In this document: one piece after another, positions 16,160 to 20,165 of the stretch
Layout of the letters: each line of letters starts with the position of its first letter
How positions within the stretch are numbered: position 1 is the stretch's first letter
Assembly (NCBI GenBank): GCA_049694275.1
Contig: JBAVQS010000422.1
Span: forward strand, 1-20,165
Direction of reading: 5' to 3'
From: JBAVQS01 sp049694275
GTDB lineage: Bacteria > Chloroflexota > Anaerolineae > UBA4142 > SHND01
Length of the DNA: 20,165 nucleotides
Position numbers and translations under genes: made by a program
Notes under the pieces: model-generated
What the model saw: only the letters and a program-made list of their open reading frames with translations
Databases searched by the model: none
What the model was told of the DNA's origin: nothing

Positions 16160-17164
16160 ATGGTTACGACCGCACTACACGCGACGACGGACGAAATGAT
16201 TCACGTCTCGCGTGAGCAAGCGCTTGGATGGTTCGAGCAGATGGAGCTGATTCGGCGATTTGAAGAGTATGCCGAGCAGGCTTATACGCAAGGCAAGATC
16301 GGCGGCTTTTTGCATCTCTATATTGGCGAAGAGGCAATTGCCGTCGGGACGATTGCGGCGCTGCAGCCCGATGACGATATTGTGACCCATTATCGTGATC
16401 ACGGCTACGCGCTCGCACGCGGCCTCGACCCCAACAAGGTGATGGCCGAATTATATGGCAAGGCGACCGGCGTTTCGAAAGGCAAGGGCGGGTCGATGCA
16501 CCTGGCCGACGTGCGCAAGCACTTTTGGGGCGGCTATGCGATTGTCGGCGGGCACATTCCGCTGGCCACCGGCATTGCGCTGGCGCACCAGTACAAAAAC
16601 GAGCCGCAGATTGCGGTCTGTGTATTCGGCGAAGGCTCGACGAATATCGGCATGTTCCATGAAGCGTTGAACATGGCCGCGGTCTGGAAACTACCGGCTC
16701 TGTTTATCGTCGAGAACAATCGTTATGGAATGGGTACGGCGGTGGCGCGCGCTTCGGCGGTCACCAACATCTCGGAAAAGGCGGCGGCCTACAACATGCC
16801 GGCGGTGCAGATCGACGGCAACGACGTGCAGTTGGTTTATGACACGGTTCGCGATATGGCCGACCAGACCCGCAATGGCGGCGGCCCGCGGTTCATCGAG
16901 ATGATGACCTATCGCACGCGCGGGCACTCGATGGGCGACCCGCAGCGGTATCGCACCAAGTCCGAGGTCGAAGAGTGGAAGCCGCGCGGCCCGATCGAGC
17001 GCTGGCACAAGCGCCTGGTCGAGTCAGGTATGACGAACGACCAGGAGACGCAACAGATCGTCGACCGGATCGAAGGGATTTGCCAGGCGGCGGTCCAGTT
17101 CGCCGAAGAGAGCCCTTTCCCGGATCCGGCCGATTTGTATACGGACATTATGGTGGCGGAATAA
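16160..17164 (+). CDS. pdhA: Pyruvate dehydrogenase E1 component, alpha subunit
   Basis: The 334-residue thiamine-diphosphate subunit starts the oxidative decarboxylation of pyruvate (or a related 2-oxoacid). It has the family pattern QGKIGGFLHLYIGEEA, HYRDHGYALARG and KGKGGSMH, and the ThDP/magnesium motif spanning Gly157 to Asn187, ending ENNRYGMGT. In that motif the usual GDG is GEG (Glu158), a conservative change of a metal ligand. The regulatory loop YRTRGHSMGDP is present. Pyruvate is favoured by the NNRYGMGT and loop sequence; acetoin or branched-chain substrates are not excluded. The ATG at 16160 has AGGAG 6 nt upstream. E1-beta follows after one nucleotide. Confidence 0.93.
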   Translation: MVTTALHATTDEMIHVSREQALGWFEQMELIRRFEEYAEQAYTQGKIGGFLHLYIGEEAIAVGTIAALQPDDDIVTHYRDHGYALARGLDPNKVMAELYGKATGVSKGKGGSMHLADVRKHFWGGYAIVGGHIPLATGIALAHQYKNEPQIAVCVFGEGSTNIGMFHEALNMAAVWKLPALFIVENNRYGMGTAVARASAVTNISEKAAAYNMPAVQIDGNDVQLVYDTVRDMADQTRNGGGPRFIEMMTYRTRGHSMGDPQRYRTKSEVEEWKPRGPIERWHKRLVESGMTNDQETQQIVDRIEGICQAAVQFAEESPFPDPADLYTDIMVAE

Positions 17165-17165
17165 T

Positions 17166-18146
17166 ATGGCTGAAACAATGGTGCAAAAGACGTATCGTGA
17201 CGCGATACGCGAAGCGATGCGCGAAGAGATGCAGCGCGACGAGCATGTTCTGATAATGGGTGAAGAGGTTGGCGTGTGGGGCGGCACCTATGCCGTCACC
17301 CGCGGCCTCTATGATGAGTTCGGCGAGAAGCGAGTCAAAGATACGCCCATTGCCGAAGCGGGGATTGTCGGTACTGCGGTTGGGGCGGCTATGGCCGGGC
17401 TGAGACCCATCGCCGAATTGATGACAATCAACTTTAGCCTCGTCGCCATCGACCAGATCGTGAATAACGCCGCCAAGATTCACTCGATGTTCGGCGGGCA
17501 GATGAAAGCGCCGATTGTCATTCGCACCGCCGCTGGCTGGGGCCAGTTGGCCTCCACCCACTCCCAGACCTTTGAAGCGTGGTTTGCCAGTATCCCCGGC
17601 CTCTATGTAGTCATGCCCGGCACTCCCTATGACGCCAAAGGTTTGCTCAAGACGGCGATCCGCTCGGACAACCCCGTCGTATTTATCGAGCATTCCCGGT
17701 TGTACGGTCTGACCGGTCCGGTGCCCGAAGGGGAGTATCTGCTTCCCATCGGCAAGGCCGATATCAAGCGCGCCGGCGACCGCGCGACCATCATTACATA
17801 TTCCCGCATGTTGCAGGTGGCTCTGGCGGCGGCGGAGCAGCTCGCCAAGGAAGGGATTGAGGTCGAGATTGTGGACCTGCGCACCCTGCGCCCGGTGGAC
17901 TGGGAAACGGTGTATGAATCTGTCCGTAAGACGCACCGCGCGCTGGTGGTCGAAGAGGACTGGACAACGTTGGGCATGGGCGCCGAGATTGCGGCGCGCG
18001 TTCAGCACGACGTGTTCGACTATCTGGACGCGCCGGTCGAGCGCCTCGGCCAGGTCGAGGTCCCGCTGCCTTACGCCAAGAACCTTGAAGCGCTCATGTT
18101 CCCCGACGAAAAAGCGGTGATTGCCAGGATAAAGGAAATGCTCTAG
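17166..18146 (+). CDS. pdhB: Pyruvate dehydrogenase E1 component, beta subunit
   Basis: This 326-residue subunit pairs with E1-alpha to form the alpha2beta2 thiamine-diphosphate enzyme. It has MGEEVGVWGGTYAVTRGL, the KDTPIAEAGIVGTAVGAAMAGLRPIAE segment that holds the conserved active-site Glu, and the C-terminal transketolase domain with VDLRTLRPVDWET and VVEEDW. Length is normal. Its ATG lies one base after the E1-alpha stop, so translation is probably coupled and the two chains made in equal amounts. Heptad repeat spacer 3 begins 7 bases after its stop. Confidence 0.95.
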   Translation: MAETMVQKTYRDAIREAMREEMQRDEHVLIMGEEVGVWGGTYAVTRGLYDEFGEKRVKDTPIAEAGIVGTAVGAAMAGLRPIAELMTINFSLVAIDQIVNNAAKIHSMFGGQMKAPIVIRTAAGWGQLASTHSQTFEAWFASIPGLYVVMPGTPYDAKGLLKTAIRSDNPVVFIEHSRLYGLTGPVPEGEYLLPIGKADIKRAGDRATIITYSRMLQVALAAAEQLAKEGIEVEIVDLRTLRPVDWETVYESVRKTHRALVVEEDWTTLGMGAEIAARVQHDVFDYLDAPVERLGQVEVPLPYAKNLEALMFPDEKAVIARIKEML

Positions 18147-18153
18147 CAATTGC

Positions 18154-18223
18154 GAATGATGAATGATGAATGTCGAATGCCATTGCGCATTCCCCATTCA
18201 CTATTCACCATTCACCATTCAAC
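18154..18223. repeat. Heptad-built spacer 3 with long imperfect hairpin
   Basis: Ten consecutive 7-mers fill this stretch without a break in register. Four follow GAATGNN (18154-18181); six follow ATTNNNN, mostly ATTCACC-like (18182-18223). The halves are near reverse complements: arms 18154-18179 and 18195-18220 match at 21 of 26 positions around a 15-nt loop. The last unit ends one base before the E2 start codon, and there is no Shine-Dalgarno. Confidence 0.88.
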
Positions 18224-18224
18224 T

Positions 18225-19481
18225 ATGCCTACCAATGTAATTATGCCCTCATTGGGCTTTGATATGACGGCGGGCAAGATGGCGCGCTGGATCAAAAAAG
18301 AGGGGGACCCGGTCAAGCAGGGCGAGCCGATTGCCGAGATCGAGACCGAAAAGGCAACGGTCGAGATCGAAGCGTTCGTCTCCGGGACTCTCCAAAAGAT
18401 TTTGGTTCAGCCGGGCGCAACCGTGCCGGTCAATACGACGATTGGCGTGATTGTCGAGCCGGGCGAGACGATGCAAGCGTCAGCCCCCGCGGCGTCGGTC
18501 GAACAAGCCGCCCAACCCGCGCCGCTCACGTCAATGCCGTCTGCTGTGCCCGCGGTAACGCCTGCCGAACCGGACGGCAACGGACGCGTCAAGGCTTCCC
18601 CGATTGCCAGGCGGATGGCCGAGGCGAACAGCTTGGACCTGACGCAGGTGAGAGGGAGCGGCCCCGGCGGCCGGATCATGGAAAAGGATGTCAAGGCTGC
18701 GCTCTCAGCCAGACCTATAGAGAGCAAGCCGCAGGCCGCTGTCACTCCACCTGCTGCGCCTGCTACCCCCGCGCCGACCCCGGCATCGGCCCCGGCCGCA
18801 GGGGATGTCCCGCTCAGCCGCATGCGCCAGACGATTGCCCAGCGTATGACCCAGAGCAAAACCACCGCGCCGCATTTCTATGTCACGTTCGAGATCAACA
18901 TGACCGAGGCGTTGAAAATGCGCGAGCAGTTGAACGCCTTGTCCGCCGAGACCGACAAGCTCTCAGTCAACGACCTGGTCATCGCCGCCGTGGCGCGTAC
19001 GCTGAACAAGCATCCTAACTTTAACGCCAGCTTTAAGAGCGACCGACTGGAGATGCACAAGGATATCAACATCGGCGTCGCCGTGGCGGTCGAGGATGGG
19101 CTGTTGACGCCGACCCTGTCGAATGCGGACCAGAAATCCCTCAAGCAGATCGCGAGCGAGACCAAAGGGATTGCCGAGCGGGCGCGCACCAACAAATTGC
19201 AACCCCGTGACCTGACTCCGAGCACCTTCACGATCAGTAACCTGGGGATGTTTGGCGTGGACGAGTTCTCCGGCATCATCAACCCGCCCGAAGCGGCGAT
19301 TCTTGCCCTTGGGGCGGCGGTCAAGCGTCCCGTCGTCGTAAATGACCAGGTGGTGATCGCCCCGACCATGAAGGCGACCCTCTCGGTGGACCACCGCGTC
19401 GCCGATGGCGCCCAGGCCGCCCGGTTCATGCAAGATTTCAAAAAGCTGCTAGAGAACCCGGTCAACCTCCTGCTAGGTTGA
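18225..19481 (+). CDS. pdhC: Dihydrolipoyllysine-residue acetyltransferase (E2)
   Basis: The 418-residue core protein of the complex carries acetyl groups on a swinging lipoyl arm and transfers them to CoA. Domains in order: one lipoyl domain (1-80, lipoyl-lysine Lys43 in ETEKATVEI), a Pro/Ala linker, a peripheral-subunit binding domain for E1/E3 (about 120-160, VKASPIARRMA...GPGGRI), a second Pro/Ala linker, and the catalytic domain (about 190-418) with active-site His390 and Asp394 in DHRVADG. I place the start at 18225 because MPTNVIMPSLG is the family N-terminus. The in-frame ATG at 18150 would add 25 residues that are only translated repeat. Confidence 0.95.
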   Translation: MPTNVIMPSLGFDMTAGKMARWIKKEGDPVKQGEPIAEIETEKATVEIEAFVSGTLQKILVQPGATVPVNTTIGVIVEPGETMQASAPAASVEQAAQPAPLTSMPSAVPAVTPAEPDGNGRVKASPIARRMAEANSLDLTQVRGSGPGGRIMEKDVKAALSARPIESKPQAAVTPPAAPATPAPTPASAPAAGDVPLSRMRQTIAQRMTQSKTTAPHFYVTFEINMTEALKMREQLNALSAETDKLSVNDLVIAAVARTLNKHPNFNASFKSDRLEMHKDINIGVAVAVEDGLLTPTLSNADQKSLKQIASETKGIAERARTNKLQPRDLTPSTFTISNLGMFGVDEFSGIINPPEAAILALGAAVKRPVVVNDQVVIAPTMKATLSVDHRVADGAQAARFMQDFKKLLENPVNLLLG

Positions 19482-19497
19482 GCTAGAACGACAAGAC

Positions 19498-19530
19498 AAG
19501 GCGTGGGGAGCAATCCTCACGCCTTTTTTC
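19498..19530 (+). terminator. Strong rho-independent terminator after the pdh genes
   Basis: An 11-bp stem (19498-19508 with 19515-19525, one G-U pair) with a 6-nt loop is followed by six T residues. It lies 16 nt after the E2 stop and closes the E1-alpha/E1-beta/E2 unit. Confidence 0.9.
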
Positions 19531-19532
19531 TG

Positions 19533-19563
19533 TTACGATTTTGTGATGATATGATATTATAAT
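19533..19563 (+). promoter_or_regulatory. Probable promoter for the zinc-ribbon protein gene
   Basis: A perfect TATAAT (19558-19563) lies in an AT-rich stretch right after the pdh terminator and 63 nt before the next start codon. The best -35 is TTACGA (19533-19538) at a long 19-nt spacing, so the upstream box is uncertain. Confidence 0.5.
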
Positions 19564-19626
19564 CTGCGCATAGAGAACCGATTCCAGGCAGATTAGGCCC
19601 ACTTGCATGATCGGATCGGAGGAACC

Positions 19627-20052
19627 ATGTCGGAAGGTAAATTGTTCAACTGTCCCAGCTGCGGCGCCTCGCTCTCGCTCGACAATATTGGGAACCAGAC
19701 CAGATGCCCCTATTGTGGAAACGCCGTGGTTGTGCCCCCGGAGCTGCGACCCACGGAACACACCTATACCCCCGCGCCTATCAACATCGTCCTAAACGAT
19801 GGCGCCACTTCCATTCAGTTGGGCGACCTGCCCGCGTCCCCGCCCAACCCGATCAATCTCACCTTGAACGAGCCGGCGCTGATGGGCGCAATCAACCCGC
19901 TGTCGTCGCCGCAGGCGGGTCGCTGGATCAAGATCGGCATCTGGGTATTCGTGGGCTTTATCGTCCTGACGGTTGTCATCCCGCTCCTCTGCTCGGTCTG
20001 TGGGATTGTTGCCGGCATAGGAGGCGCGTTCTTGCCATCCTTTATCAAATGA
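19627..20052 (+). CDS. Small zinc-ribbon protein with C-terminal membrane segment, function unknown
   Basis: I do not recognise a named family. The 141-residue protein opens with a zinc ribbon of two knuckles, Cys9-x2-Cys12 and Cys27-x2-Cys30 (CPSCG and CPYCG). A central stretch of about 60 residues rich in Pro, Asn and Thr follows, then a hydrophobic segment from about residue 103 that forms one or two membrane helices and contains two more cysteines. With no signal peptide, the ribbon probably faces the cytoplasm on a tail anchor. GGAGGA lies just upstream of the ATG at 19627 (spacing slightly short). It follows the pdh terminator and has its own promoter-like -10, so it is unlikely to belong to that operon. 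Confidence 0.75.
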   Translation: MSEGKLFNCPSCGASLSLDNIGNQTRCPYCGNAVVVPPELRPTEHTYTPAPINIVLNDGATSIQLGDLPASPPNPINLTLNEPALMGAINPLSSPQAGRWIKIGIWVFVGFIVLTVVIPLLCSVCGIVAGIGGAFLPSFIK

Positions 20053-20090
20053 TTGTTCCTGTTTGTTGTTTAGGCAACAGAGAGGCAAAA

Positions 20091-20165
20091 ATGTTGGTCA
20101 ATCGGAAACTCTCCGCCGGCAAATTTGCCGGGCAGGCGTTGCCCCTCATCCTGGCAGGATTGGAG
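20091..20165 (+). CDS. Start of an unidentified gene (3' partial)
   Basis: An ATG at 20091, preceded by AGAGG at about 6 nt, opens a frame of 25 codons that runs off the window (starting MLVNRKLSAGKF). The Lys/Arg-containing start followed by a hydrophobic stretch could be a membrane or signal segment. It is 38 nt downstream of the zinc-ribbon gene and probably co-transcribed. Too little is present to assign a family. Confidence 0.5.
   Translation, partial: MLVNRKLSAGKFAGQALPLILAGLE

Noticed and set aside
16006..16215. Short plus-strand frame of 69 codons overlapping the start of E1-alpha
   Set aside because: Its composition is Arg/Gly-biased with no motif. It overlaps a certain gene by 56 nt and lies in a hairpin-rich leader.
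17148..18197. Minus-strand open frame of 349 codons opposite pdhB
   Set aside because: It is a codon-mirror of pdhB. Its first residues are translated heptad repeat, which is not evidence of a gene.
18150..18224. 25-residue N-terminal extension of E2
   Set aside because: The added residues are translation of the heptad array. The family N-terminus (MPTNVIMPSLG) begins exactly at 18225.

Overview
The window is a bacterial chromosome segment of fairly high GC, with ATG, GTG and TTG starts. Gene content fits a non-proteobacterial aerobe or facultative aerobe. It has a split E1-alpha/E1-beta pyruvate dehydrogenase, complex I subunits with a NuoC-NuoD fusion, and a GT87-like/GT2 fusion glycosyltransferase. 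My best guess is Chloroflexota (Anaerolineae-like). That is inference from style and gene order, not proof.

Left part (1-7950). A large membrane glycosyltransferase (+, cut by the left edge) converges on a minus-strand block. In transcription order the block is nuoB, nuoCD, nuoI, a thioredoxin-fold redoxin and peptide deformylase (def). Hairpin terminators lie between the glycosyltransferase and def, and between the redoxin gene and def. The nuo block starts from a divergent promoter region (7846-7927) that also serves an OmpR-type response regulator on the plus strand. Only the connecting subunits B, C, D and I of complex I are here. NuoB carries a disordered tail of about 185 residues.

Middle (7947-10240). 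The orphan response regulator is followed by a probable type II restriction-modification pair: a beta-class DNA methyltransferase overlapping by 17 nt a small protein with a PD-X16-ESK signature. I do not recognise the family of the second protein.

Right part (10293-20165). A co-directional run holds dihydrolipoamide dehydrogenase (E3), gamma-carbonic anhydrase, an FAD amine-oxidase-like protein, a double-SIS sugar isomerase-like protein and spermidine synthase. After a terminator and a structured leader come pyruvate dehydrogenase E1-alpha, E1-beta and E2, then a strong terminator. A zinc-ribbon membrane protein and the first 25 codons of another gene close the window. E3 is separated from E1/E2 by four unrelated genes.

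The most unusual signal is in three spacers of the right part (11678-11726, 12253-12329, 18154-18223). Each is built of degenerate 7-nt units in a single unbroken register. Midway the unit switches to roughly its reverse complement, so each spacer can fold into a hairpin. Each array runs up to or into the next start codon and leaves no clear Shine-Dalgarno sequence.
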